From: Candidatus Binatia bacterium
Lineage (GTDB): Bacteria > Desulfobacterota > Binatia > UBA9968 > JAJDTQ01
Assembly: GCA_951813575.1 (NCBI GenBank)
Contig: OX638375.1
Coordinates: 930,001-994,000, forward strand
Length of the DNA: 64,000 bases
Direction of reading: 5' to 3'
Made by a program: the position numbers and the translations under genes. The notes below the pieces were generated by a model that was not told the origin of the DNA, ran no database searches, and saw only the letters and a list, made by a program, of their open reading frames with translations. Below are positions 1 to 10,800 of the stretch, in pieces (the stretch's first letter is position 1; each line of letters starts with the position of its first letter).

Positions 1-79
1 GAAGACGGAAGGGGTGCGGGAATGACGGAAGGGGTGCGGGAATGACGGAGGGGGTGCGGGAAGGCGGAAGGGGTGCGGG
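1..79. repeat. 20-bp G-rich tandem repeat (about 4 units)
   Basis: Four near-identical units of about 20 bp, each containing GGGGTGCGGGAA and ACGG, run from the window edge to about position 79; the array may continue to the left. Three units are 20 bp and one is 19 bp. The CGGGAATGACGG portion resembles the outer part of the REP-type palindromes found elsewhere in this window (31797, 39695, 48302), so the array may derive from one. No coding signal is seen between here and the stop codon of the peptidase gene at 122. Confidence 0.8.
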
Positions 80-121
80 AAGACGGAGAGGTGTGAAGAT
101 GACGACACAAACCCGCTGGCG

Positions 122-1156
122 TCAGCTCAGCGTCATCGGCGTATTCACCATCATCGAGCCGGCCATCCCGGAGGTTTTGACGGCGTTGTCGACCTCCGGC
201 TCGTCCCAGATGGTCAGCCCTCCCCCGTCGTAGACGGCGCGGCCGTCGATCTCGATGGTCTGGTCGAAACAGGCGACGTCCACGGGATCGTGGGAGCGTC
301 CCACATGGAAGTGCACGATCGCCGGGCTGCAGTGGGAATAGCTGTACCACTGCCCGGGGTTCTTGGCCCGGGCGATCGGCACGATGGTCTTGGGATTGAC
401 GCCGGCGTGCCAGGAGTCGATGAAACCGTCGGTGCCGCCAAGCGATTGGTGCATCAGCGGGTCGCCGCCCTGCAACGAGACCACGCGTCCATCCTTCAGC
501 TCCAACCGCACGGATTCCGGCATTCCGCCGAAACCCGCGATATGGTCCGCCACGATCACTCCCTCCGTGGCCACTGCCACCACCGGGCTGTGCACGCCGC
601 CGGGGAAGTTGCGGCGGGCGCGGCCGCCTTCATCCTCGACGAAATAGGCCTGTGCCACCGTGCTCTCGCGCGAGCCGAAGCTTCCCTTGACGTCGGTGCC
701 GTTGGGGCTGGTGATGCGCCACGATTTTCCCGGCGCCGACAAGGTATCGAGGGTCGTCGCGAGCGCCCTTTGCACGGAGTAGGGAAAGCCTGCCCACTCC
801 GAGGACATGAGCGAAACGGTCCGCGCCCGGTTCGGCACCCGCACCCGCGACTCTCCGGGGAAATGGGGGTGCAGGACCTCCCGCTTGAGCGAGGGGTAGT
901 GGGCGAACAGCACGTCCGCCCGGTCGTAGGCGTCCAGGACGGCGGACGGAATCGCCTCGGGCCGGTCCCTGGGGATGACGGGACCGCTCACGACGCGGAC
1001 GTCCGCCCCCCGTTCCCGCGCCGACTCCGTCAGCGCCTCCACCACCGCCGCGTCGGCGACCCCTTCCTCGGTGACGATGTAGACGCTCTGGCCGCGTTGG
1101 ACGCTGGCGCAGGTCGCCACGCAGTTCTCGATGCCCGCTTGGAAACTCTCGGCCAT
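122..1156 (-). CDS. M29/NicX-like metallopeptidase family protein
   Basis: A 344-aa protein resembling the thermophilic aminopeptidase M29 / 2,5-dihydroxypyridine dioxygenase (NicX) fold. Its C-terminal half holds the His/Glu-rich segments expected for a metal site (SWHAGVNPK, HCSPAIVHFHVG and a following DGRAVYDGG stretch). Members are either aminopeptidases or ring-cleaving dioxygenases, and sequence alone does not separate these here. The start is supported by a GGAGGGG Shine-Dalgarno 4 nt upstream of the ATG. It lies downstream of the rpoD-tRNA unit on the same strand, 61 nt after the tRNA, so it could be read through from that operon. No signal peptide, so it should be cytoplasmic. Confidence 0.7.
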   Translation of the reverse strand: MAESFQAGIENCVATCASVQRGQSVYIVTEEGVADAAVVEALTESARERGADVRVVSGPVIPRDRPEAIPSAVLDAYDRADVLFAHYPSLKREVLHPHFPGESRVRVPNRARTVSLMSSEWAGFPYSVQRALATTLDTLSAPGKSWRITSPNGTDVKGSFGSRESTVAQAYFVEDEGGRARRNFPGGVHSPVVAVATEGVIVADHIAGFGGMPESVRLELKDGRVVSLQGGDPLMHQSLGGTDGFIDSWHAGVNPKTIVPIARAKNPGQWYSYSHCSPAIVHFHVGRSHDPVDVACFDQTIEIDGRAVYDGGGLTIWDEPEVDNAVKTSGMAGSMMVNTPMTLS

Positions 1157-1217
1157 GGCGCCCCTCCCGTGTTCGTTGCGCTTCCCGGGACCGCGCGCCG
1201 GCGGTCGCGGGCGGAAA

Positions 1218-1294
1218 TGGTGGGCCCACCTGGACTCGAACCAGGGACCTACCGGTTATGAGCCGGTGGCTCTAACCAACTGAGCTATGGGCCC
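1218..1294 (-). tRNA. tRNA with CAU anticodon (tRNA-Met or tRNA-Ile2)
   Basis: A complete 77-nt cloverleaf is seen on the minus strand: acceptor stem GGGCCCA/TGGGCCC, D stem GCTC/GAGC, anticodon stem ACCGG/CCGGT with loop CTCATAA, T stem CCTGG/CCAGG, discriminator A and an encoded CCA. The anticodon is CAT. The G1-C72 pair rules out an initiator tRNA. The body (CGGCTCATAACCG anticodon arm) looks more like lysidine-modified tRNA-Ile2 than elongator tRNA-Met, but the two cannot be told apart with certainty by eye. It sits 51 nt downstream of the rpoD stop codon on the same strand. Confidence 0.93.
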
Positions 1295-1345
1295 GAAAAG
1301 GCGTCGGGGTTGGTCGATGGAAGCGCGCCGAGGCCGCACGGGCGG

Positions 1346-3199
<1,854 letters not shown>

Positions 3200-4910
3200 T
3201 GCCGCATCCTCTCTTTCTTGACCTCATCGTCGCTGGTCTCTTCCGCGATCCGGATGGCTCTCCGCAGTTCCTGCTCGAGCCCCCTCAAGTATCGTCGTTG
3301 CAGAAAGAACAGACAGTCCGCGCTCATTCGGTCCCGCTCCTCCTCGTCGATCTCCTGTCCTTCCAGCACCAGCGCACTGATCTCCGACACGCGCTCGGGA
3401 GGCAGACCCTCGGTCAGCACGCCCACCTCGGCCTGCCCGTCCTCGAGCATCCGCCGGATCACCTCCCGCCACTTCTCCGTCACGAGCTTTTCCATCTTCT
3501 GGCCGCGCAGCGTCTCCACCACCGACGGGAACCGCAGCATCAGCGCCACCAGCACGGACTCCGCGCGGTCTTCGCCGAGGGACCCACGGTCGGCCACGCC
3601 GCGGGCCCGGCGGCCCGCATCCCCGCCGCTCGCCGGGGTTCCCGCGCCGCCGGCGTGACGCCGCAGCGACTCTTCGCGGATACCCAGGAGATCCGCCGCC
3701 CGCCGCGCCAACTGGTCCCGATCCAGGGGATTCGTCACCTTGGCGAGCATCCGGCTCACCTCGCTCGCCAAACGGCTCTTGCCGGCGAAGCTGGTCCCGT
3801 GGTTGTCCCGCAGCCAGTTCAGGTAGAAGTCCACGATCGGCACGGCCCGCTCCAGGACCTGTTCCAGCGCCGCCTTGCCCTGGGTCCGGACGAACGTGTC
3901 CGGATCCGCGCCCTCCGGCAGGAACGCCGCCTGCCCCCAGAGACCGGCCTGCTGAAAGACCTCGAAGCTCCGGGCCGCGGCGTTGCGCCCCGCCGTATCG
4001 CCGTCGAACAGCGCCACGACATTCCCGGTGTAGCGCCCCAGAAGCCGCAGATGATCCGCCGTCAGGGCCGTGCCCAGGGTGGCCACCACGTGGGTCACGT
4101 CGAACTGCGCCAGGGCCAACACGTCCAGGTAACCCTCCACCACCAACACCCGGTCGTTGGAACGGATGCCGTCCCGGGCCTGCGCCAGGCCGTAGACCTG
4201 CGAGCCCTTGTGGAAGAGCGGCGTTTCCGGGGAATTGAGGTATTTGGGTCCGCCCTCTCCGATGACCCGGCCGCCGAAGCCCGTGATCTTGCCGCCCGGC
4301 TCGGTGATGGGAAAGACGATGCGCTCGAAAAACCGGTCCCGGTAGTTGCCCGGCCTCTTCTCCGCCAACAACCCCGCCTCCGCGGCGTCCGCCGGCGCAA
4401 CGCCTTCGTGCCGGAACCGGCCGGCGAGGACGTCTCCCCCGGGCGCGAAGCCGAGACGGAAGCGCCGCCACAGGGCTTCATCCACGCCGCGGTCGTTGAG
4501 GTAGGCCCTGGCCCGGGCGCCCCGGGAGGGGTCCAGCAGCAACGCGTGGTAAAGCTCCGCCGCCTTGTCGTTCAACCGGTAGAAGTCTCCGCGCCGCGTC
4601 TCGCGCCCGCCGGCGGCGGGCCCCGAGAGCACCACGCGGATACCGTACCGTTCCGCCAGCCGTTCGATGGACTCCGGGAAGGTGAGTCCGTCGTACAGCA
4701 TCAGGAACTTGAAGACGTCACCGCCTGCCTGGCATCCGAAGCAGTAGAATATTCCCTTTTCCTCGTTGACGGTGAAGGACGGGGTCTTTTCGGAATGGAA
4801 GGGGCACAGCCCGGAGTAGTTCCGGCCGGCCTTCTTGAGCGTGACGTAATCGGAGACAACCTCCACGATGGAGGCCCGCGTGCGAACCTCTTGAGTGGTC
4901 TGATTCGAGA

Positions 4911-5444
4911 TCATGCGCCGCGTTGGCGATCGCCCGCCATCGAATCCGTTCCGGATGGGCTTGGCCACGCGAGGCCGGGACCGTTCGCCGCCACCCATGC
5001 CCCGAAGCCGAACAGAGGAGCGACCAAGGCCGCCTTACCGAACTGCTGCTGGTAGTCTTGAGGAACCCACGACTGGGAGATGATGACAAAAAGCCCGATC
5101 CCGAGAAACAACGCGCCCTTGGAGCCGCCCACCAGCACCCCGCCGAGCCGGTCGAACCCGCCGAGGAACAACACCTTGGCCGACCGGTGGAGCGTGAACC
5201 CCACCCAGTTGAGGGCGATGTAGACGAGGAAGAAAAGAACCGCGAAAACCAAGCCTTTGAGGAAGAGCGGCGAATAGGGCCAGAAATCGATCCAGAGGGA
5301 GACCGGTTCGTAGTATCGTACGGACACGATAAAGCCAACCGCGAGGCCCAGCAAAGCGAATACCTCCCGGAACAGCCCCTTGACGTATCCCCTTACGGCA
5401 AACACGCAAAGGACTGCTGCCAACACTGCGTCGACGATGTTCAC
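4911..5444 (-). CDS. cvpA: CvpA family membrane protein
   Basis: A 177-aa inner-membrane protein with about four hydrophobic segments (roughly residues 4-22, 28-45, 62-85 and 100-122) and a polar C-terminal tail. The start MNIVDAVLAAVLCVFAVRGY matches the CvpA (colicin V production) family, whose members link to envelope homeostasis and, in enterobacteria, purine-operon context. The precise role is unknown. It is inserted between rpsU and dnaG, and its TGA overlaps the dnaG ATG (ATGA), so the two are probably translationally coupled. This insertion differs from the plain rpsU-dnaG-rpoD order of E. coli. Confidence 0.85.
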   Translation of the reverse strand: MNIVDAVLAAVLCVFAVRGYVKGLFREVFALLGLAVGFIVSVRYYEPVSLWIDFWPYSPLFLKGLVFAVLFFLVYIALNWVGFTLHRSAKVLFLGGFDRLGGVLVGGSKGALFLGIGLFVIISQSWVPQDYQQQFGKAALVAPLFGFGAWVAANGPGLAWPSPSGTDSMAGDRQRGA

Positions 5445-5574
5445 AACGGCCTATTCGGAGTTGTCGGTCTCCGGGACCCGGAAGAGATCCAGTGCGAACC
5501 TCCTGAGTCCCTCCCCGATCAGACTCGGCCAGTCACTGCCATTGTGTTGTGCCCGAGCTCCCGGTCGCAGTCAG

Positions 5575-5775
5575 CTAATACCACTGGTGGCTTCGAGCCC
5601 GCTTCATGGCACGCTTCTTGGCTGCGATGGCCTTCCTCTTCCGCTTGACGCTAGGCTTTTCGTAGTGTTCCCGCTTGCGCAACTCCGCCAGGATTCCGGC
5701 TTTCTCGCACTGTTTCTTGAAACGCCGGATGGCGCTCTCGATGGACTCGTTGTCCTTGATTCGAACCCCTGTCAT
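5575..5775 (-). CDS. rpsU: 30S ribosomal protein bS21
   Basis: A 66-aa basic protein matching bS21 over its full length: it has the [24 protein letters not shown] core and the Lys/Arg-rich C-terminal tail ([18 protein letters not shown]). It joins the 30S subunit near the anti-Shine-Dalgarno end of 16S rRNA and aids initiation. The ATG has GGAGTG about 10 nt upstream. It is the first gene of the macromolecular-synthesis operon, separated from cvpA by 130 nt. A strong promoter candidate lies 30-57 nt upstream. Confidence 0.96.
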   Translation of the reverse strand: MTGVRIKDNESIESAIRRFKKQCEKAGILAELRKREHYEKPSVKRKRKAIAAKKRAMKRARSHQWY

Positions 5776-5804
5776 AGGCTTTGTTCACTCCTTGGGTCAG
5801 TCGA

Positions 5805-5832
5805 ACTATAGCCAATCAGTCATCCAAGTCAA
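5805..5832 (-). promoter_or_regulatory. sigma70-type promoter of the rpsU operon
   Basis: Reading on the minus strand, TTGACT (5832-5827) and TATAGT (5810-5805) are separated by 16 nt. The -35 hexamer lies inside the last codons of tlyA, so the rpsU operon has its own promoter even though it is on the same strand and just downstream of tlyA. Transcription would start about 20-25 nt before the rpsU ATG. Confidence 0.7.
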
Positions 5833-6634
5833 CCCCGTCAACGGCATTTGAATCGGGGCTCGGGACGCCCCCCGAACGGCAGTGGATGAAGAATTCCCTG
5901 TTGCCCTTGGGCCCCAGCAGCGGCGACTGGAAAACCGGCCGGCGCGTCAGCCCCAGCGCGTCCACCGCCTCCTCGATCTCGCCGATGACGCGCCGGTGTT
6001 CCTGTTCCGAACGTACCACGCCCCCCTTGCCGACCTTGCCTTTGCCCACCTCGAACTGCGGCTTGATGAGCGCCATGATGTCGAACGGCCGGGACAGCAG
6101 AACGCACACGCGCGGGAGCACCAGCCGCAGCGATATGAAGGAGACGTCCACGACGGCCAGATCCGGCCTCTCACCCAGCGCGCCGGGCTCGAGACGGCGG
6201 ATATTGGTCCGTTCCAGCACGGCCACGCGGGAGTCCTGCCGAAGCCGCCACTCCAGTTGCCCGTAACCCACGTCCACGGCGTGGACACGCGCCGCGCCGT
6301 GGGCCAGGAGACAATCGGTGAAACCGCCGGTGGACGCTCCCACGTCCAGCGCCACCCGGCCCGCCGCCTCCAGGCCGTAGTGCTCCAGGGCCGCCTCGAG
6401 CTTCTCTCCTCCGCGGCTGGCGTAACGCGAGGAAGCCTTGACGCGCACCCGGGAATCGCGTCTTACCAACGCGCCCACCTTGGTGACGGGCACGTCGTCC
6501 ACCAACACGGCTCCCGCCAGGATGTACCGTTGGGCCTCCTCGCGGCTCCGGCACAGCGCCGCGTCCACCAGCACACGGTCGAGACGTTCCTTGCGCGAAG
6601 CCTTTCGCGCCTCCGGCCCTTTCGCGACGGACAT
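5816..6634 (-). CDS. tlyA: TlyA family rRNA 2'-O-methyltransferase / putative hemolysin
   Basis: A 272-aa protein with an N-terminal S4 RNA-binding domain (about residues 16-80: RLDRVLVDAALCRSREEAQR) followed by an FtsJ-like SAM methyltransferase domain (ALDVGASTGGFTDCLLAHGA as the SAM-binding motif). Characterised homologues methylate the ribose of cytidines in 16S and 23S rRNA. The K-D-K type catalytic residues appear to be present (Lys of SSRYASRGGEKLE, Asp of the SAM loop and Lys of IKPQFE). It follows xseB by 30 nt and completes the xseA-xseB-tlyA order seen in many bacteria. Confidence 0.92.
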   Translation of the reverse strand: MSVAKGPEARKASRKERLDRVLVDAALCRSREEAQRYILAGAVLVDDVPVTKVGALVRRDSRVRVKASSRYASRGGEKLEAALEHYGLEAAGRVALDVGASTGGFTDCLLAHGAARVHAVDVGYGQLEWRLRQDSRVAVLERTNIRRLEPGALGERPDLAVVDVSFISLRLVLPRVCVLLSRPFDIMALIKPQFEVGKGKVGKGGVVRSEQEHRRVIGEIEEAVDALGLTRRPVFQSPLLGPKGNREFFIHCRSGGVPSPDSNAVDGVDLDD

Positions 6635-6664
6635 GACGTTCTCTCGTCGCCCGGTCCCGGCGGC

Positions 6665-6922
6665 CTAGTCGGGAGACTCCTCCTCCGTCCATTCCTGAAG
6701 CCTGGGGCGGCCGTCCGGGTCCTTGGTCAGCACCTCGATCCGGCGTTCGACCTCGCTCAGCTTGCGGTTGCAGGACTGGACCAGTCCCACTCCCTCTTCG
6801 AAGGTCGCCAGCGACTCTTCGAGGTTCAGTTCTCCGCTCTCGATGCGTTCCACCACGGTTTCGAGTGCCCGAAGACACTCCTCGAAGCTCTTGTCGTCAT
6901 GCGCCCTGTCCTGCTCCGACAT
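6665..6922 (-). CDS. xseB: Exodeoxyribonuclease VII small subunit
   Basis: An 85-aa protein with the XseB signature (FEECLRALETVVERIESGEL followed by LNLEESLATFEEGVGLVQ) that forms a helical hairpin and packs with several copies on each XseA. The complex degrades single-stranded DNA in both directions and acts in repair. A GGAGG Shine-Dalgarno precedes the ATG. It lies 45 nt downstream of xseA on the same strand. Confidence 0.95.
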   Translation of the reverse strand: MSEQDRAHDDKSFEECLRALETVVERIESGELNLEESLATFEEGVGLVQSCNRKLSEVERRIEVLTKDPDGRPRLQEWTEEESPD

Positions 6923-6967
6923 GCTGAATCCTCCCTGACGGCGACGTCGGCGGCGACCTGCGCCGGC

Positions 6968-8194
6968 CTACTCCTCCACCTCCTCCACCCGGCAAACGGC
7001 CCGGCCGGCCGCGAAATCCAGCTTCACTTGATTTCCCTGGCGGAGCGCGGAGGCGTCCGTGACGATGCTGCCGTCGGAAACCCGGTACACGATGCTGTAG
7101 CCGCGCCTAAGGACCGCCAGCGGGTTCACGCTTTCCAGTCGTCCCGCGAGGTGGCCCAAACGTTCCCTCAACCTTGCCACCGAATCCTCCTGGCGGCGCC
7201 ACAAGCGCAGCGAGAGATCGTCCAGGCGCATCTGCCCCTGGCGCAGGCCCCGGCTGGGATCGGCCAGCCGGCCGGCCCAATGCCGCAGGCTCTCCCGCCG
7301 GCGCTCCAGCCGGCCGGCCGTGCCCCGGCGCAGGCGCCGCGCGAGCAACCCCACGTGCTCCACCAGGCCGCTTTTCTCCGGCAGGATCATCTCGGCGGCG
7401 GCCGTGGGCGTGGCCGCGCGCCAGTCCGCAACGAAGTCCGCGATGGTGACGTCGATCTCGTGTCCCACCGCCGAAACGATGGGAACCGCCGCGGCGTGCA
7501 TGGCACGGGCCACCGCTTCCTCGTTGAAGGCCCAGAGGTCCTCCAGCGAGCCGCCGCCGCGGCCCACGATCATGACGTCGATCATGCCGCTCTCGTCGAG
7601 CTCCCGGATCGCCTGGGCGATTTCTTCGGCGGATCCCGGCCCCTGCACCCGCACGGGCCGAATGACGACCCGCCGATCCGGGAACCGGTCGCCGATGATG
7701 CGCAGCATGTCGCGCACGGCCGCGCCTCGAAGCGACGTGACGATCCCCACGGTCCGCGGCAGGAACGGCAGCGGCTTCTTGCGTTCCTGGTCGAACAACC
7801 CCTCCTGCAGGAGCCGCTTCTTCAACTGCTCGAACGCGACCGTCAACGCGCCCTTGCCGCGGGCTTCCATCTCCACGGCGTAGAACTGGAGCGCCCCCCG
7901 CACCGTGTACAGCCCCACGCGCCCGGAGCAGACCACCTCCATGCCATCTTCCAGCCGGAACCTCAGGCTCTCGGCGTGCCGGCGGAACAGCACCGCGGAC
8001 ATCTGCGACTGAGCGTCCTTGAGGGTGAAGTAGACGTGTCCGGAGGGAGGGAAACGCACGTTGGAGAGCTCGCCCGCCACCCACAGCGCACCGAGTCCCG
8101 TCTCCAGCCGATCCCGGATGATCTCGTTCAGCTCACTGACCGTAAGCACCGAGGACGGGCCGGCGTCGGGATCGCGAACGAAGGGGCGGGACAT
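6968..8194 (-). CDS. xseA: Exodeoxyribonuclease VII large subunit
   Basis: A 408-aa subunit with the N-terminal OB-fold DNA-binding domain (LTVSELNEIIRDRLETGLG, then VWVAGELSN-like sequence), the catalytic core (the GRGGGSLEDLWAFNEE motif, preceded by VGIVTSLRGAAVRDM) and a C-terminal coiled region that binds XseB. A longer in-frame reading to 8473 exists, but that extension is Arg-rich, overlaps ctpA and is not family-like. The ATG at 8194, 13 nt after the ctpA stop, gives the normal length. Confidence 0.95.
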   Translation of the reverse strand: MSRPFVRDPDAGPSSVLTVSELNEIIRDRLETGLGALWVAGELSNVRFPPSGHVYFTLKDAQSQMSAVLFRRHAESLRFRLEDGMEVVCSGRVGLYTVRGALQFYAVEMEARGKGALTVAFEQLKKRLLQEGLFDQERKKPLPFLPRTVGIVTSLRGAAVRDMLRIIGDRFPDRRVVIRPVRVQGPGSAEEIAQAIRELDESGMIDVMIVGRGGGSLEDLWAFNEEAVARAMHAAAVPIVSAVGHEIDVTIADFVADWRAATPTAAAEMILPEKSGLVEHVGLLARRLRRGTAGRLERRRESLRHWAGRLADPSRGLRQGQMRLDDLSLRLWRRQEDSVARLRERLGHLAGRLESVNPLAVLRRGYSIVYRVSDGSIVTDASALRQGNQVKLDFAAGRAVCRVEEVEE

Positions 8195-8207
8195 CGACGG
8201 GTCCGCC

Positions 8208-9518
8208 TCAGGTGGCCTTGCCCGAACCCGCAAGCCCGCGGAACATCTCCCAACCCTTGAGCAGCTCCAGCGCCCGCGCCACCTGGGGATCGTTCTTGAC
8301 CCTCTGCACGACGCTGTCCGGCGGCTCGGTCTTGCCGCCCGGGGGCACCGTCGCCGGGCTTTCCCCGGGGCTCTTCCCCTGCGTCCCCTCCGCGTTCGCG
8401 GCCTGCGGAGCCGGCGTGCTTCGTTCCATGACGATGTCCGGCTGAATGCCGGTCTCGTGTATCGACCGGCCATTGGGCGTGAAATACTCCGCCGTGGTCA
8501 GCCGAAGCGCCGAACGGTCGTCCAGCGGAAGGATCGTCTGCACGGACCCCTTGCCGAAGGTCTTCGTGCCCAATACCAGCGCCCGCTTGTGGTCCTGGAG
8601 CGCCCCCGCCACGATCTCGGAGGCGCTGGCGCTCCCGCCGTTCACCAGCACCACCATCGGGAAATCGGTCCTGGAGTTGGGGCGGCTGGCGGAGAACTTC
8701 TGCTTCTGCTGGTCCAGACGGCCGTCGGTGTACACGATCAGGCCGGAGTCCAGAAAGAGGTCCGAGACGCGCACCGCCTGGCTCAGCAGGCCTCCCGGGT
8801 TGTTGCGCAGGTCGAGCACGAGACCCTTGAAAGACCCGGCGGCAGGCTGGTTCTTGATTACGGCGGCGACGAGGTTTTCGCTGGTGCGGTCCTGGAACTG
8901 CGCGATGCGCACGTAAAGGAACCCGGGCTCCAGGACGTAGGCGCGCACGCTGCTGATCTCGATGACGTCGCGGACGATGGTGAAGGTCAGGAGCTTGTCC
9001 TGGTCCTTTCGCCGCACCAGGATCGTCACGCTGGAGCCCCGGACACCCCGGAGCCGTTTGACGGCGTCGGTGAGGGTCATCTCTTCGGTGGAGTGATCGT
9101 CGATGCCGACGATCTGGTCGCCCGGCTGCACGCCGGCCCGGGAGGCCGGGGTGCCCTCGATGGGCGACACCACGGTCAGCACGCCGTTACGCATGGTGAT
9201 CTCGAGTCCCAGGCCGCCGAAACGACCCTCGGTCTCGGTCTGGAGCTCCTGGTACGCGGCCTCGGTCAAGTAGCTGCTGTGGGGATCCAGCGAGGCCAGC
9301 ATGCCCTTGATGGCGCCGGTGACGAGCTTCTCCGTTTCCACTTCCTTGACATAGTTCCTCTGGACGATGGCGAGGATATTGGCGAAGGTCTCCAGGCTCT
9401 GGTAGCCGGCGGACCCCACCGCGGAAACCCGCGGCACCAGCAGCCCGGCGACGAACAGCACCCACCCCAGGGCAAGGAACCAGCCCAGCACCCGGTGTTT
9501 TCCATTCCACAGCTTCAT
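8208..9518 (-). CDS. ctpA: C-terminal processing peptidase, S41 family
   Basis: A 436-aa periplasmic serine protease. It has an N-terminal signal anchor (about residues 9-31), a PDZ domain (about 85-170, LGLEITMRNGVLTVVSPIEG onward) and the S41 tail-specific protease fold. The catalytic dyad is visible: Ser in VNGGSASASEIVAGA and Lys in GTKTFGKGSVQT. Such proteases trim C-termini and often control cell-wall hydrolases. Its place directly downstream of envC and ftsEX supports a role in septal peptidoglycan turnover (inference). A GGAGG site precedes the ATG. Confidence 0.95.
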   Translation of the reverse strand: MKLWNGKHRVLGWFLALGWVLFVAGLLVPRVSAVGSAGYQSLETFANILAIVQRNYVKEVETEKLVTGAIKGMLASLDPHSSYLTEAAYQELQTETEGRFGGLGLEITMRNGVLTVVSPIEGTPASRAGVQPGDQIVGIDDHSTEEMTLTDAVKRLRGVRGSSVTILVRRKDQDKLLTFTIVRDVIEISSVRAYVLEPGFLYVRIAQFQDRTSENLVAAVIKNQPAAGSFKGLVLDLRNNPGGLLSQAVRVSDLFLDSGLIVYTDGRLDQQKQKFSASRPNSRTDFPMVVLVNGGSASASEIVAGALQDHKRALVLGTKTFGKGSVQTILPLDDRSALRLTTAEYFTPNGRSIHETGIQPDIVMERSTPAPQAANAEGTQGKSPGESPATVPPGGKTEPPDSVVQRVKNDPQVARALELLKGWEMFRGLAGSGKAT

Positions 9519-9603
9519 CGTATGGTTTCCTCCGGCTGATTGATTCTAGTGCCCTGGAACGCGCTCCGCAAACCGCCGGCGGCGCAAACGCGCCCGGGAG
9601 GTC

Positions 9604-10800
9604 CTAGGACCGGCGGAACCAGGGAACGGGGTCCACCGGCTTGCCGTTCTTCCTGACCTCGAAGTAGAGCCGGGACTGGCCGGACGCCGAGCTATCCCCC
9701 ACCCAGGCGATCCGCTCGCCCCGCTCCACCCGGTCCCCGACCGCCTTGTCGAGCTTCGACAGGTGCCCGTACACCGTGTAGTGGCGCTTGCCGTGATCGA
9801 TGATGAGCATCTGCCCGTAACCCGGGAGCCGATCGGCAAAGAGCACTCTGCCGCGTTCCACCGCCCGGATCTCGGCCCCCGCGGGCGCCGAGATGTCGAT
9901 CCCCGGACGGTGTACGTCGACGTTCAGATCCGGGTGCTTGTGGATGCCGAAGCCGCTCACGATCCTGCCCGTCACCGGAAGTTCCAGCCCCCGGCCGGCG
10001 ACCGGCAGGCCCGGCGCCGGTTTCAAGGCCGGCCCGCGGTTCTTCTCGGATCCGTCGATGATCCCCTGGAGGCGGCGGGCGGCCTGCTCCAGCTCCTTCA
10101 ACGCCCGGGCCTGGAACTCGCGCTCGCGCCGCAGGCCGTCGAGGGTCTGCTGCTTGCGCGCCCGCTCCTCCTCGAGCTCGCCGCGCAGGGCCGCGACGGC
10201 GTCACGCTCCTCCGCAAGCTCCCGCCGCTTGGCCTCGATCGCCACTCGGAGGTCCAGGCTTCGGCGGAAATTGCGCGAAAGTCGCCGGATGAGCGCGTGG
10301 TCCCGGGCCAGCACGTTCTCCAGGTGCCGTTTACGTCGCATCAACTCGACAACCGAGAACTCGCCGTTGAGAAGCACGAACGGCGTCCCCGCCCGTTGCC
10401 ACCGGTAGAGCGCCCGCACTCGTCCGGCGAGGGCCCGCTGCCCCTCGTCGAGGACCGCCGCGGCCTTGCCGGCCGCTCCCTCCGCCTCTTCCACATCCCG
10501 GTGGCGCTGCCGCAGACGCGAATTCAGGGTCTCGAGCCGCCTGGTCCTGCGATCCAGCGCCACGTCGATCTCGTCCAGCACCTCCAGGACCGAGGACTCC
10601 CCGCGCCGTACTCTTTCGAGCGCCGCCTGACCCTGGCGGATGCGCTGTTTCAACTCCGCCAGCTCACCGGCCTCTTCCGCCCCGGCAGGTCCGGGACACA
10701 TCAGGGAGAGGCAGAGCCCGGCCACGGCCGCGATGCGGCGCCTGTTACGATTGGAATTCATGACCGTGCTCGCGAGAATCTTCCTGCGACGAGGCGTCAC
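9604..10800 (-). CDS. envC: EnvC-like murein hydrolase activator (M23/LytM domain, degenerate)
   Basis: A 398-aa periplasmic protein with a signal peptide, a long coiled coil (about residues 45-260) and a C-terminal LytM/M23 domain (about 280-395). The LytM domain looks catalytically inactive: the usual HxGxD is HRPGID with shifted spacing, and the usual final HxH is YFE (SRLYFEVRKNG). This matches E. coli EnvC, which activates amidases rather than cutting peptidoglycan itself. The GTG start forms a GTGA overlap with the ftsX stop; an ATG at 10761 just before the signal peptide is the alternative start. The order ftsE-ftsX-envC strongly supports the assignment. Confidence 0.9.
   Translation of the reverse strand: MTPRRRKILASTVMNSNRNRRRIAAVAGLCLSLMCPGPAGAEEAGELAELKQRIRQGQAALERVRRGESSVLEVLDEIDVALDRRTRRLETLNSRLRQRHRDVEEAEGAAGKAAAVLDEGQRALAGRVRALYRWQRAGTPFVLLNGEFSVVELMRRKRHLENVLARDHALIRRLSRNFRRSLDLRVAIEAKRRELAEERDAVAALRGELEEERARKQQTLDGLRREREFQARALKELEQAARRLQGIIDGSEKNRGPALKPAPGLPVAGRGLELPVTGRIVSGFGIHKHPDLNVDVHRPGIDISAPAGAEIRAVERGRVLFADRLPGYGQMLIIDHGKRHYTVYGHLSKLDKAVGDRVERGERIAWVGDSSASGQSRLYFEVRKNGKPVDPVPWFRRS

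Noticed and set aside
5882..8260. A 792-codon plus-strand frame opposite tlyA, xseB and xseA
   Set aside because: It is the GC-driven antisense shadow of three recognised genes.
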